Origin: Gynuella sunshinyii YC6258
Lineage (GTDB): Bacteria; Pseudomonadota; Gammaproteobacteria; Pseudomonadales; Natronospirillaceae
Assembly: GCF_000940805.1 (NCBI RefSeq)
Contig: NZ_CP007142.1
Coordinates: 3,696,593-3,760,592, forward strand
DNA length: 64,000 nt
Reading direction: 5' to 3'
Numbering within the stretch: the stretch's first letter is position 1; every line of letters begins with the position of its first letter. Under the pieces are notes generated by a model that saw only the letters and a program-made list of their open reading frames with translations, did no database searches and was not told the DNA's origin. Below are positions 36,795 through 45,323 of this stretch, one piece after another. The translations under genes were made by a program, and so were the position numbers.

Positions 36795-37160
36795 CTAATT
36801 ACGACGTGCGAGCAAATAGCCCATTAAAAATCCGACTAGGGCACCACCACCTATTACCTGCCAGGGCTGGTCGTGTACGTAACTATTGGTAATGCGTGCG
36901 GTTTTACTCGCCCGATGAGCCATTTTGCTGCCGACGTCCTCAGCCGACACTTTCGCAGCAGCTATACGCTCACTTAGTTCAGCTTTAGCCTTCGACAATT
37001 CCTCCCCTGTAAGTATGTTAGTTGCTTTTACGAGATCTTCGATATCTGCGAGAAGCTTGTTTAGTTCGTTTGATACGATACTTCCAGCACCTGATGATTT
37101 ATTTCTATCTATGTTTTTCCCGTTTCCGGAATTTTCTGTACTGTTAGATTGAGTAGTCAT
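36795..37160 (-). CDS. YqjD/ElaB-like ribosome-associated membrane-anchored protein (DUF883)
   Basis: 121 residues. A disordered N-terminus rich in Ser/Asn is followed by a long helix (LNKLLADIEDLVKATN, ELSKAKAELSERIAAAK), the conserved YVHDQPWQVIGGGALVGFL motif and a C-terminal membrane helix ending ARRN. This is the DUF883 pattern; the E. coli members bind stationary-phase ribosomes and the inner membrane. First gene of a three-gene operon with YqjE- and YqjK-like proteins. Confidence 0.85.
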   Translation of the reverse strand: MTTQSNSTENSGNGKNIDRNKSSGAGSIVSNELNKLLADIEDLVKATNILTGEELSKAKAELSERIAAAKVSAEDVGSKMAHRASKTARITNSYVHDQPWQVIGGGALVGFLMGYLLARRN

Positions 37161-37355
37161 ATCTAAGTTCCTTTATTTGGAATCCGTTGACGTGATTTGT
37201 TCGGTTTTAAATTCTTCGAACACCTGACTGTCACTATAAAACATAAACATCGGCAACTTCGGTGCGTTGGCAAACAAAGGACTGGATAAACTTACTAATG
37301 GGGCAGAAATAATCAGTACCATTTTTCCTGGCTCAAGATAGCGAGAGAGAAAGGA
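37161..37355. other. Upstream region of the yqjD-like operon
   Basis: About 195 bases, presumed promoter region; ribosome site AAAGGAAC lies before the 37160 start. No gene. Confidence 0.4.
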
Positions 37356-37540
37356 GTGGAAGCCTTGGCTCCTAAAACACGTTCAGGACGACATAGGGAG
37401 TTATCTGAGCCAGAAGAGTCCGAGGTCAAACGATGGACTGTCAGGGGAGACCCCCGACAATATGGTTTCGATTTCGGTTTGTGGACACGCCAGATTGTAT
37501 CGGACCTGAAGAGGTCAATGCGTGGAAAGAGCGGTTCAGA
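37356..37540 (+). pseudogene. IS630-family transposase relic
   Basis: The frame RSGRHRELSEPEESEVKRW, then DPRQYGFDFGLWTRQIVSDL, matches the N-terminal HTH/winged-helix section of IS630-family transposases (the 'GF...LWT...V..L' pattern). No catalytic domain follows, and neighbouring frames are shifted. A stub left by a decayed element next to the CRISPR terminator. Confidence 0.6.
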
Positions 37541-37721
37541 GCAGGGGAGCGCAATTGCACAGAATGCAGAGTCATTGTACAACCTTGCACAGGTCGTATT
37601 CCCAAAAACAGCAAAACCTTTATGGAATCTGGCCTGACGACTGGTTTAAAAAATGGCACAACAGGTAGTTAGAAAACCTTAAAAGCGACCAGAATCAGCG
37701 TGGATACTGTATTGCACACAT

Positions 37722-37750
37722 AAAAAAAGGGAGGCCATTTGCCTCCCTTT
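37722..37750 (-). terminator. Rho-independent terminator of the CRISPR transcript
   Basis: Perfect 10-bp stem AAAGGGAGGC / GCCTCCCTTT with a 5-base loop. On the minus strand it is followed by a run of seven T. It lies 10 bp beyond the last repeat of the array, in the direction in which the array should be transcribed. Confidence 0.85.
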
Positions 37751-37760
37751 GATTTTCGAT

Positions 37761-38989
37761 TTTCTAAGCTGCCTGTGCGGCAGTGAACTCTCAAGCTGAC
37801 GCTGCACAAGCACTTCGTGCTTTCTAAGCTGCCTGTGCGGCAGTGAACTCGACATTCTAAAACACGCTGTAGTGTGTTCGTTTCTAAGCTGCCTGTGCGG
37901 CAGTGAACAGTTACATCATCAATGCACTTGTTGCGGCGGTTTTCTAAGCTGCCTGTGCGGCAGTGAACAAACAACGCATCGAACAGATGAAGCTGGAAGC
38001 TTTCTAAGCTGCCTGTGCGGCAGTGAACATATTTGATGAGTTAGGAATAGGGTTTGACTTTTTCTAAGCTGCCTGTGCGGCAGTGAACGACATACCGGTG
38101 GCCATGAAGGCCATTTTTTTTTCTAAGCTGCCTGTGCGGCAGTGAACTACACCGGGCCAGGTGTGGACATGAATGCACCTTTCTAAGCTGCCTGTGCGGC
38201 AGTGAACCTTATCAGAATGATACTATGCAAAATTTAACTTTTCTAAGCTGCCTGTGCGGCAGTGAACTGATGTCATTAAATCTGTTACCAAAATATTTTT
38301 TTCTAAGCTGCCTGTGCGGCAGTGAACGTGAGAAGACTCAGAGTAAAGCGATTCTGGGTTTTCTAAGCTGCCTGTGCGGCAGTGAACTGAAATGCGCAGC
38401 CTCTACCCAAATCATGTATTTTCTAAGCTGCCTGTGCGGCAGTGAACAACGTGATTCCCAGCGCTTTAAATAACCATGATTTTCTAAGCTGCCTGTGCGG
38501 CAGTGAACTTGAATCGGGGCTTGCGGTGCGTCTCGATAATTTTCTAAGCTGCCTGTGCGGCAGTGAACCGCTCCAGCGTGGGCATGTGAGCTCACACTTA
38601 TTTCTAAGCTGCCTGTGCGGCAGTGAACCCCCGGTTCCAGCAGCAACACGCTGAGTCCTTTTTCTAAGCTGCCTGTGCGGCAGTGAACGGTTATAAGCCA
38701 AATTGCGAAGGCCCTCAAAATTTCTAAGCTGCCTGTGCGGCAGTGAACACATACCGTGGTTGATAGCGGCATCAAACACCTTTTCTAAGCTGCCTGTGCG
38801 GCAGTGAACAAGGTTTGTTACGCATTACCAACAATGCCTTATTTCTAAGCTGCCTGTGCGGCAGTGAACATGTTGATTGAACGGGCAGGCAGACTACAGC
38901 ATTTCTAAGCTGCCTGTGCGGCAGTGAACGAGCTTATTAAAAACGGCCTTCAGGTAAACAATTTCTAAGCTGCCTGTGCGGCAGTGAAC
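37761..38989 (-). CRISPR. Type I-F CRISPR array, 21 repeats and 20 spacers
   Basis: Twenty-one identical 28-bp repeats with 59-61 bp period; spacers are 32 bp except one of 31 and two of 33. Read on the minus strand the repeat begins GTTCACTGCCGCACAGGC and ends AGCTTAGAAA, the subtype I-F (Ypest) consensus with its hairpin CTGCCGCACAGGCAG. Repeats start at 37761, 37821, 37881, 37941, 38001, 38061, 38120, 38180, 38240, 38300, 38360, 38420, 38481, 38541, 38601, 38661, 38721, 38782, 38842, 38902 and 38962. No repeat is degenerate, even at the terminator end. No cas gene lies in the window, so processing and interference need Cas proteins encoded elsewhere. All 20 spacers look unique; none has an obvious match inside this window by eye. 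Confidence 0.97.
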
Positions 38990-39345
38990 TGAAGCAATTT
39001 CAGTCTAACTGTCTGATTTTTAAAGAATTTCAGGCTTTTCAGCCAAAAAACCAATGTTTTTTCTACCTCCCCAAAAGCCGCATGAAATGGGGCTCCGGCG
39101 AGAACATTCCAAACATTGGTTATTTTGAATCATGCCACCGTTGAGAAAATGGCTCATTCATCCAAAAGCACGAGTCTGGTGATTAACCGTCAGAGATAAC
39201 GTGTGTTATCAGTGAAATCCAGCTTTCGATGCAAGCAGGAAGCCCTGCTGATAAAACCCGCTTTAAAATTCCTGCAAGCCAATCGGCATCAGATAAACCC
39301 AGTCCAGACGAATTAAGATTAGAGATAAAAAGAGAGAAGTCTTTG
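38990..39345 (-). promoter_or_regulatory. CRISPR leader region
   Basis: The 5' side of the array on the minus strand. The ~70 bases next to the first repeat are AT-rich, as in I-F leaders, and contain no repeat or spacer remnant. No coding frame is convincing. Promoter position not fixed. Confidence 0.6.
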
Positions 39346-39349
39346 ATAT

Positions 39350-39389
39350 CTCACTATGTCCAATAATCTTTATTATTGGACATAGTGAG
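39350..39389 (+). repeat. Perfect 18-bp palindrome upstream of the recombinase gene
   Basis: Arms CTCACTATGTCCAATAAT and its exact complement around a CTTT loop. No T-run follows on either strand, so terminator function is doubtful. It sits 50 bp before the recombinase start, between it and the CRISPR leader, so an operator or a recombination site for the adjacent enzyme is possible. Confidence 0.7.
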
Positions 39390-39438
39390 GTGAAGCAGTT
39401 ACACTAGCCCGATCTCAGATTCTGGCTCATAAACCATT

Positions 39439-40662
39439 ATGGCGACACCAATACCGATTCCTTTGTTTCCACCGTACAGAGAACTTAAAGATTTCCGTTG
39501 GGATGAATATCCGCAACTCAGAACGCATTTGGATGCCTTACCTGGCTGGTGCCTTGAGCATTGGACCTGGGCTAAAGATTTTTTATTGTATCTGGGTCGC
39601 AATAAGTCTGAACATACCTTTATTCGGTTTCGGTCAGATGTTGAAAAATTCCTGCTGTGGAGTTTTTTCTTTGCTGAAAAGCCCATTGATCAATATCGAA
39701 AAACTGATTTGCTGGATTACGCTGAGTTTTTCTTTAAGCCACCACAAACCTGGATTTCTTTGAAAAACGTCGACAAGTTTGTGCTGACTGGCGGGATTTA
39801 TGAAATCAACCAGGATTGGCGTCCGTTCCGCTTTATTGCTGATGATCACGAAACGGATAAGAAAAAATATCGTCCTTCGCAACAATCCCTTCAAGCCATG
39901 TTTTCGGCGTTGAGTGCCTTTTATACGCATTTAATGGATGAAGAATATTGTCTGGGCAATCCGGCGATCATGGCCAAAAAAGACTGCAAGCGCCTGGTCA
40001 AAGATGCTCAGGTGCGCGAGACCAAACGGCTGGATCAGGATCAGTGGCGGTTTTTACTCGATACCGCCCAGAAAATGGCTCAGGAAGACTCTCTTTATGA
40101 GCGAAATCTATTTCTGATTGCTTGTATGAAAACCATGTTTTTGCGAATTTCTGAGCTCTCAGAACGGGATGACTGGATACCCTCCATGAGCCACTTTTGG
40201 CAGGACGACAGTAAAAACTGGTGGCTCAAAATATTCGGTAAAGGCAAAAAAATTCGCGACATTTCTGTACCTGACAGCTTTTTACCGTATTTAGAGCGAT
40301 ATCGCGGCTGGAGAGGTTTGAGCGCTCTGCCCGGACGTCAGGAGAGATATCCTATTGTTGAGAAAATCCGCGGCGTTGGAGGCATGACTGGTCGTCAGCT
40401 ATCCCGTCTGGTTCATCAGGTACTTGAACAGGCTTATGATGATATGAAAGCCATGGCCGGCGAAAAACAGGCGCAGATATTCCGGGAGGTTTCTCCACAC
40501 TGGCTACGACACACAGGCGCCAGTCTGGAAATTGAGCGAGGTCGCGCGCTCAAAGATGTGTCTGAAGATCTGGGCCATGCCAGCATGGGAACAACGGATA
40601 TGATCTATGTTCAAACAAGTGCCAAGCAACGGGCCGCAAGTGGCAAAAAACGGGAAGTCTGA
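39439..40662 (+). CDS. Tyrosine-type site-specific recombinase / integrase
   Basis: 407 residues. The N-terminal ~190 residues contain a SAM-like core-binding region (WAKDFLLYLGRNKSEHTFIR). The catalytic domain has Arg236 (FLRISELSERDDW), a beta-hairpin Lys candidate (IFGKGKKIRDISVP), His354-x-x-Arg357 (HWLRHTGASLEI), His380 (LGHASMG) and nucleophile Tyr390 (MIYVQTS). It is therefore catalytically complete. It lacks the extra insertion of integron integrases and is longer than IntI. No other phage or transposon genes accompany it; a deleted copy is at 28.6 kb. It reads away from the CRISPR leader. Confidence 0.88.
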   Translation: MATPIPIPLFPPYRELKDFRWDEYPQLRTHLDALPGWCLEHWTWAKDFLLYLGRNKSEHTFIRFRSDVEKFLLWSFFFAEKPIDQYRKTDLLDYAEFFFKPPQTWISLKNVDKFVLTGGIYEINQDWRPFRFIADDHETDKKKYRPSQQSLQAMFSALSAFYTHLMDEEYCLGNPAIMAKKDCKRLVKDAQVRETKRLDQDQWRFLLDTAQKMAQEDSLYERNLFLIACMKTMFLRISELSERDDWIPSMSHFWQDDSKNWWLKIFGKGKKIRDISVPDSFLPYLERYRGWRGLSALPGRQERYPIVEKIRGVGGMTGRQLSRLVHQVLEQAYDDMKAMAGEKQAQIFREVSPHWLRHTGASLEIERGRALKDVSEDLGHASMGTTDMIYVQTSAKQRAASGKKREV

Positions 40663-40885
40663 CAATGATGTAATGGCTGCCCGGGAGTTTCTTAGCACTG
40701 GGCAGACCCTGAGTCCGATCACCGATAATGTTTGTTTTGAGTAAGTATTGAATATTGAATTATGCCGGTCTGTTCGTTGCAGGGCGTCCAAGACCGGTTA
40801 CTCTGCGCCCAGCTTGTTCCCTTTTAACAACCTACTTTCCTCTTCTCACTAGTCTTTCAACGAATCATGAATGCCATTCTCTCCA
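40663..40885. other. Convergent intergenic region
   Basis: About 220 bases between the recombinase (plus) and the SRPBCC gene (minus). A CTGCCC...GGGCAG inverted repeat near 40678-40707 could pair but has no T-tract. Nothing else was seen. Confidence 0.35.
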
Positions 40886-41353
40886 CTAATCGCTCTCACC
40901 CTGATCAGGGATGTCCGGTCCAACCAGCCGGGCAAGTTGTTCCAGAGACTCCTGCCAACCCAGATAGCAGCTTTCAACGGGAATGACTGATGGAATGCCG
41001 GCCTGGACAATATGGATCTCTGTGCCACAGAACACCGTTTTGAAATCAATCGTGACCTGCATTTCACCAGGCAGACTGGCGTCATCAAAACGATCTGTGT
41101 GGTGGATGCGTTCATTGGGTACCAGTTCGACATACTCAACGGTAAATGAATGGCTGCTGCCAGTACCAAAGTTGATAAAAGACATACGATAGCCACCACC
41201 CTCGCGAATATCTATTTCATGGATCGCGCCGGTAAAACCATAAGGCGGCAGCCAGTATTCCAGAGCCTGTTTATCAGTGAATGCTTTGTAGACACGTTCC
41301 ACAGGTGCTGCCAGTACCCGGTGTAACTTCACGGTATTGGTTTCATCAGACAT
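40886..41353 (-). CDS. SRPBCC (AHSA1-like) domain protein
   Basis: 155 residues with the START/AHSA1 fold signature: VKLHRVLAAPVERVYKAFTD, then YWLPPYGFTGAIHEIDIREG, MSFINFGTGSSHSFTVEYVE and the C-terminal helix GWQESLEQLARLV. These proteins have a deep hydrophobic pocket; no enzymatic role is known for this branch. Last gene of the ECF sigma operon; the ribosome site AGGAGAGG precedes the ATG. Confidence 0.87.
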   Translation of the reverse strand: MSDETNTVKLHRVLAAPVERVYKAFTDKQALEYWLPPYGFTGAIHEIDIREGGGYRMSFINFGTGSSHSFTVEYVELVPNERIHHTDRFDDASLPGEMQVTIDFKTVFCGTEIHIVQAGIPSVIPVESCYLGWQESLEQLARLVGPDIPDQGESD

Positions 41354-41392
41354 ATTCCTCTCCTGTTTTTTTTATGAGGTCAATTACGACGA

Positions 41393-41761
41393 TCAGCGAC
41401 TATTGTTCTGTGGCATGAGTTCTCTGACAGGACGAATTTCCACACAACCGTAACGAGCCGGTGGAATTTTCTCTGCCAGTCGAATGGCTTCATTCATGTC
41501 CCGTGCTTCCAGCATGTAAAATCCCGCCAGCTGTTCTTTTGTTTCTGCGAATGGACCGTCCGTCACCAATGCTTTGTTGTCACGCATACGCAGGGTGGTT
41601 GCGGTTTCTGTGGAAAGTAATGGCGCGCCATCCAAAAAGTGGCCGCTCTCGGTTAAGCCATCCACGCACGCCATGCACTCCTGATTGAGGCTGTCCCATT
41701 CCTGCTGGGACAATTGCTGCATTTTCTTTTCGTCGTAGTAAACCAGGCACAGATATTTCAT
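41393..41761 (-). CDS. YciI / DGPF-domain protein
   Basis: 122 residues: MKYLCLVYYDEKKMQQLS at the start and the family motif VTDGPFAETKEQLAGFYMLE followed by EIRPVREL. YCII-related proteins of this DGPF branch are the most constant neighbours of ECF42 sigma factors. Role unknown; a ferredoxin-like alpha/beta dimer fold is expected. Fourth gene of the operon. Confidence 0.9.
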   Translation of the reverse strand: MKYLCLVYYDEKKMQQLSQQEWDSLNQECMACVDGLTESGHFLDGAPLLSTETATTLRMRDNKALVTDGPFAETKEQLAGFYMLEARDMNEAIRLAEKIPPARYGCVEIRPVRELMPQNNSR

Positions 41762-41787
41762 CGTGTCATTCCTTACATCTCAGTCGT

Positions 41788-42588
41788 TTATTTTGAGTGG
41801 TTGCTTTTGGCACCTACCAGGGCAAACAATGCTCCCTGTGGATCAACACCCTTGATGATAAAGTCGCCACCAGGTATCTCATCAGGGCCATGCAGAATTT
41901 GTCCGCCGTTCTCGATAATGGCCTTACAGGCATCATCGATGTTGGCGCATCGAAAATAGTATTGCCACATGGGACCGTCTTCAGAACCGGGCATGAAAGC
42001 GCCTATGATTCCGTTGTGACGAATGAATTCGTAACTGCCCATTGGACCCATATCCATGTCACCATCTTTGCTCCAGCCGAATTCCTTGAAATAAAATGCT
42101 TTGGCGGCTTCCGGATCAGGAGTTGCCAGTTCATTCCAGGCACAGTGACCTACGCGAGGTTTGTCCGCCGCGAAAGCCTGGCTGGCTTCGTCGCCGATCG
42201 CATGCATGACATAAAATGGTGTGCCCTGCGGATCGGTGACCATGGCAATGCGGCCAACATCGGGAATATCAGAAGCTGGCATCAGAACCTGTCCGCCGGC
42301 AGCGACGATATGACTGATGGATTGGTCCACATCGTCAACACCGATATAGCCCAGCCATATCGGCATACTTCCACCCTGGCGCATTTCTGCGGTCAACTGC
42401 ATCAGACCACTGACTTCTATTAACTTGCCTGTCTCCTCATCCCGGGCCTGAAGAATGCGGTAGTCCATATCGGGCTGGCCACTGTCGATGGCCTGCCATC
42501 CCAGAATTTCGCTGTAAAACGCCAGAGCTGCGTCATTATCGCTGGTTAATAATTCGTACCAGATGAAGGTGCCGTGTTGATCGGACAT
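41788..42588 (-). CDS. VOC-family protein with two glyoxalase-like domains
   Basis: 266 residues from the ATG at 42588, which has AAGGAGAACACC in front; an upstream in-frame ATG at 42660 is less likely. Two repeats of the VOC fold: FIWYELLTSDNDAALAFYSE in the first half and CAWNELATPDPEAAKAFYFK in the second, each ending in a beta strand set (VMHAIGDE; LFALVGAKS). Metal ligands typical of glyoxalase I are not obvious. Third gene of the ECF operon. Confidence 0.88.
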   Translation of the reverse strand: MSDQHGTFIWYELLTSDNDAALAFYSEILGWQAIDSGQPDMDYRILQARDEETGKLIEVSGLMQLTAEMRQGGSMPIWLGYIGVDDVDQSISHIVAAGGQVLMPASDIPDVGRIAMVTDPQGTPFYVMHAIGDEASQAFAADKPRVGHCAWNELATPDPEAAKAFYFKEFGWSKDGDMDMGPMGSYEFIRHNGIIGAFMPGSEDGPMWQYYFRCANIDDACKAIIENGGQILHGPDEIPGGDFIIKGVDPQGALFALVGAKSNHSK

Positions 42589-42619
42589 GGTGTTCTCCTT
42601 GTTTGGATAAATGTGTGAG

Positions 42620-42997
42620 TTACGGTTGATGTTCCAGTGTGACCACCGGTACGAAGCCACCGAAGATCATGCGTTTGCCGTCAAAGGGCATAGGATTCTG
42701 TTCCGGATCGAAACGTGAGTCGGTTTCCATCATTGCCATCATTTTTTCCATGCCGGCATCACGGGTCGCCTTGTCCGGCCATTCCACCCAGGAAAAGATG
42801 ACCGCCTCGTCTTCCCGGGCCTGCACCGCACGGCGGAAATCGGTCACCTGGCCGTCAGGCACGTTATCTTCCCAGCACTCCAGAACACGGGTGGCACCCC
42901 ACTTTAAGAAAACATCATCGATTGTTTCTGCGTGCCGGATAAAAGCATCTTTATTGGTATGAGGAACGGCAATAATAAATCCATCGATATAAGCCAT
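42620..42997 (-). CDS. DUF1428 family protein (YbaA-like)
   Basis: 125 residues, starting MAYIDGFIIAVPHTNKDAF, with VLECWEDNVPDGQVTDFRRA and FSWVEWPDKATRDAGMEKMM. This is the DUF1428 pattern, a ferredoxin-like fold of unknown function. Ribosome site CAGGAG precedes the start. Second gene of the operon, 84 bp after the sigma factor. Confidence 0.9.
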   Translation of the reverse strand: MAYIDGFIIAVPHTNKDAFIRHAETIDDVFLKWGATRVLECWEDNVPDGQVTDFRRAVQAREDEAVIFSWVEWPDKATRDAGMEKMMAMMETDSRFDPEQNPMPFDGKRMIFGGFVPVVTLEHQP

Positions 42998-43080
42998 GAC
43001 TAAACTCCTGTGTCAGTGAATGGTTTTTATTCACTAGTCGTTAGCCAGATACGGATTTCGACAGAACCAGGTATTTATTT

Positions 43081-44328
43081 TTATTTTTTTTGCAACATGG
43101 CCAGACGCTGCTGCAAGAAGCGTCTCTCCGGTTCCTGCTTTACCAGATCCAGTGCCTGCTGATAACACTGGATTGCCTCCTGTGAACGATCAAGGCGGCG
43201 AAAAAGGTCTGCCCGAGCAGCATGCAGCAGGTAGTAATGCTGTAACTCCTTGTGATTTCTGAACGCATCAATGGCTTTCAGTCCGGCCTCTGGCCCATCG
43301 CGCATGGCCAGAGCCACCGCGCGGTTGAGTGCCACAACCGGGGAAGAACACTGACGCAGCAAAACATCGTACAGCCCGGTAATTTCCGCCCAATCCGTTG
43401 CAGCAGCGGTTGGCGCTTCCGCATGAACAGCTGCGATGGCTGCCTGCAAGGTGTATACGCCGGGCGGACCGGCTTTCAACGCCTGTATGACCAAATCACA
43501 GCCTTCCCGGATCTGGCTTTGATTCCATCGCGAGCGATCCTGCTCTTCCAAAGGAATCAGGTCACCGTCGACACTGGTTCGGCCATTGCGTCTGGCATCA
43601 TGCAACAGCATCAGCGCCAGCAGGCCGGTTACCTCGGCATTGGGTAACAAATCCCGTAATAACCTCGTTAAGCGAATGGCTTCAGTTGCCAGGTCTCCCT
43701 GGATAACCTGAGTACCGCTGGATGCTGAATAACCCTCGTTGAAAACCAGATACACAACGGATAATACGGCCTCCAGACGCTCTGGCAGCGCATCAGGCTC
43801 GGGTACTTCATAAGGAATGCGGGCATCGCGGATTTTGTTTTTTGCCCTGACGATGCGTTGTGCCAGCGTCGGTACCGGCAATAAAAACGCCGCCGCAATG
43901 GCCTCAGTGGTCAGCCCGCACACTTCCCGCAGAGTCAGCGCAATGCGGCTTTCCATCGCCAGGCTTGGGTGACAACAGGTAAATATCAGTCGCAGCTGGT
44001 CGTCTTCGAGGGCGTCGTCGGCGTCCATTGACTGGATTTGCGATTCCATTTCCAGAGTTTGGGCAAGCTCTTCCAGGCAGCTGTCAAGGCGCGTACTTTT
44101 ACGTAATTGGTCAATGGCCTTGAAGCGACCGGCAGATACCAGCCAGGCCCGGGGATTATCGGGAATGCCATCACGCTGCCATTGCGACAGAGCTGCGATA
44201 AACGCATCCTGCAAAGCATCCTCAGCCATATCAAAGTGACCGTGTAGCAGCCGGATTAACGTCGCCAGCACACGACGTGATTCAGCCTGGTAGACCTCGG
44301 CAATACGTTGTTCAAGAGAAGCGCTCAT
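43081..44328 (-). CDS. ECF42-type RNA polymerase sigma factor with C-terminal extension
   Basis: 415 residues from ATG at 44328 (an upstream in-frame ATG at 44376 adds 16). Sigma region 2 (HFDMAEDALQDAFIAALSQW, then DNPRAWLVSAGRFKAIDQLR) and region 4 (LTLREVCGLTTEAIAAAFLL, VPTLAQRIVRAKNKIR) are followed by a ~230-residue extension ending in a TPR-like segment (YQQALDLVKQEPERRFLQQR). This long extension plus adjacent YCII/DGPF, DUF1428, VOC and SRPBCC genes defines the ECF42 group, which lacks a classical anti-sigma factor. First gene of a five-gene operon. Confidence 0.9.
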   Translation of the reverse strand: MSASLEQRIAEVYQAESRRVLATLIRLLHGHFDMAEDALQDAFIAALSQWQRDGIPDNPRAWLVSAGRFKAIDQLRKSTRLDSCLEELAQTLEMESQIQSMDADDALEDDQLRLIFTCCHPSLAMESRIALTLREVCGLTTEAIAAAFLLPVPTLAQRIVRAKNKIRDARIPYEVPEPDALPERLEAVLSVVYLVFNEGYSASSGTQVIQGDLATEAIRLTRLLRDLLPNAEVTGLLALMLLHDARRNGRTSVDGDLIPLEEQDRSRWNQSQIREGCDLVIQALKAGPPGVYTLQAAIAAVHAEAPTAAATDWAEITGLYDVLLRQCSSPVVALNRAVALAMRDGPEAGLKAIDAFRNHKELQHYYLLHAARADLFRRLDRSQEAIQCYQQALDLVKQEPERRFLQQRLAMLQKK

Positions 44329-44494
44329 CTGTCTTATGGTTAAGTTGTTTTGTTTTGGACATAGGTTTCTGATCATTACATGTCATTTCAGGCTTGAGTA
44401 GTCATTTTTTAAGGGGGCATTTTCAAGTCCAGAACACCATCGGACATCCCACCTGCCACACCCTGAAACACAAAAATAATATTTGCTAAAACAT

Positions 44495-44514
44495 ATATAT
44501 GGAAAATCATATAT
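44495..44514. promoter_or_regulatory. Candidate ArsR operator
   Basis: Inverted repeat ATATATG-gaaaat-CATATAT, 50 bp upstream of the ArsC-ArsR fusion gene. AT-rich dyads of this type are bound by ArsR repressors. It also lies in the shared region with the divergent ECF42 operon. Confidence 0.5.
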
Positions 44515-44564
44515 TTCTCTTTTATCATGCGCGCAAGGTAATAACACCAATGGTGAGGGTGTGA

Positions 44565-45323
44565 ATGAGAGTTTTATTTATCTGTACCGGTAATTCTGCC
44601 CGTTCGCAGATGGCTGAGGCGGTGCTGAGGGATATGGCCGGCGATCATTTTGAGGTTTATAGCGCCGGGACTCATCCTGAAGAGGTCGATCCGCGAACGC
44701 TGTCCACTTTGGAGCGGGCCGGTATTCCAGGCGCTGACTTGCGCTCCAAGCATTCGGATGAGTTTGCCGGGCAATCATTTGATTATGTCATTTCGCTGTG
44801 TGACAAGGCGCACCAGGAATGCCGCCACTGGCCAGGCGCTGGTGTGGTCATGGCCTGGGATTTTCCCGATCCAAAAGCCAGTGATGATTCGCTGGCGTTT
44901 GCCCGCACACTGCATGAGATCAGCGAGCGCATCCGCTTGTTTGTGCTGGTCAACAGCAAGCAGGTCAGCGAATCATTCAAACCCCTCGCGCCGGTGGATT
45001 TCTATAAGGCGCTGGCAGATGAAACCCGTCTGAAATCATTGTTATTGATTGAAGCGAAAGGCGTGCTGTGCGTCTGCGATCTGATGGTGGCACTGGACGA
45101 ATCCCAACCGAAAATTTCCCGGCATCTGGCGCTGCTGCGCAAGAGCAATATCGTCAAGGAACGCCGTCAGGGGCAATGGATGTATTACCGTCTCCACCCT
45201 TCCTTACCGGAATGGGCACGGCAAACGCTCGAAAGTACCTCTACACATAATCGCGATTATCTGGCGGATTGCCTGCAACGGCTTTCCTTATCCTGTCAAA
45301 CCACGTGTGAACCCCAATCATGA
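44565..45323 (+). CDS. Arsenate reductase - ArsR repressor fusion
   Basis: 252 residues. Residues 1-~135 are a low-molecular-weight phosphatase-type arsenate reductase (CTGNSARSQMAEAVL with catalytic Cys7; DYVISLCDKAHQECRHWPG; WDFPDP). Residues ~145-245 are an ArsR winged helix (FYKALADETRLKSLLLIEAK; arsenite-binding CVCDL near 168-170; PKISRHLALLRKSNIVKERR). One protein thus reduces arsenate and represses its own operon until arsenite binds. It leads a tight plus-strand operon; the stop overlaps the next start by four bases. Confidence 0.93.
   Translation: MRVLFICTGNSARSQMAEAVLRDMAGDHFEVYSAGTHPEEVDPRTLSTLERAGIPGADLRSKHSDEFAGQSFDYVISLCDKAHQECRHWPGAGVVMAWDFPDPKASDDSLAFARTLHEISERIRLFVLVNSKQVSESFKPLAPVDFYKALADETRLKSLLLIEAKGVLCVCDLMVALDESQPKISRHLALLRKSNIVKERRQGQWMYYRLHPSLPEWARQTLESTSTHNRDYLADCLQRLSLSCQTTCEPQS

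Noticed and set aside
37669-38779. Several open frames over the repeat array encoding reiterated peptides such as FLSCLCGSE and VHCRTGSLE
   Set aside because: They are translations of the CRISPR repeat; the 28+32 periodicity and palindromic repeat show a CRISPR array, not repeat proteins.
37761-38989. A CRISPR-associated transposon (Tn7-like, I-F3)
   Set aside because: No tnsA/B/C, tniQ or csy genes are present, and the 21 repeats are canonical rather than the short atypical arrays of such elements.
39439-40662. The tyrosine recombinase as the missing integron integrase
   Set aside because: It is 9 kb from the array with two ordinary operons between, lies on the distal rather than the attI side, and lacks the integron-integrase-specific insertion.
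41797-42423. 208-codon plus-strand frame opposite the VOC gene
   Set aside because: Antisense shadow; the minus strand has two clear glyoxalase-like domains and a good ribosome site.
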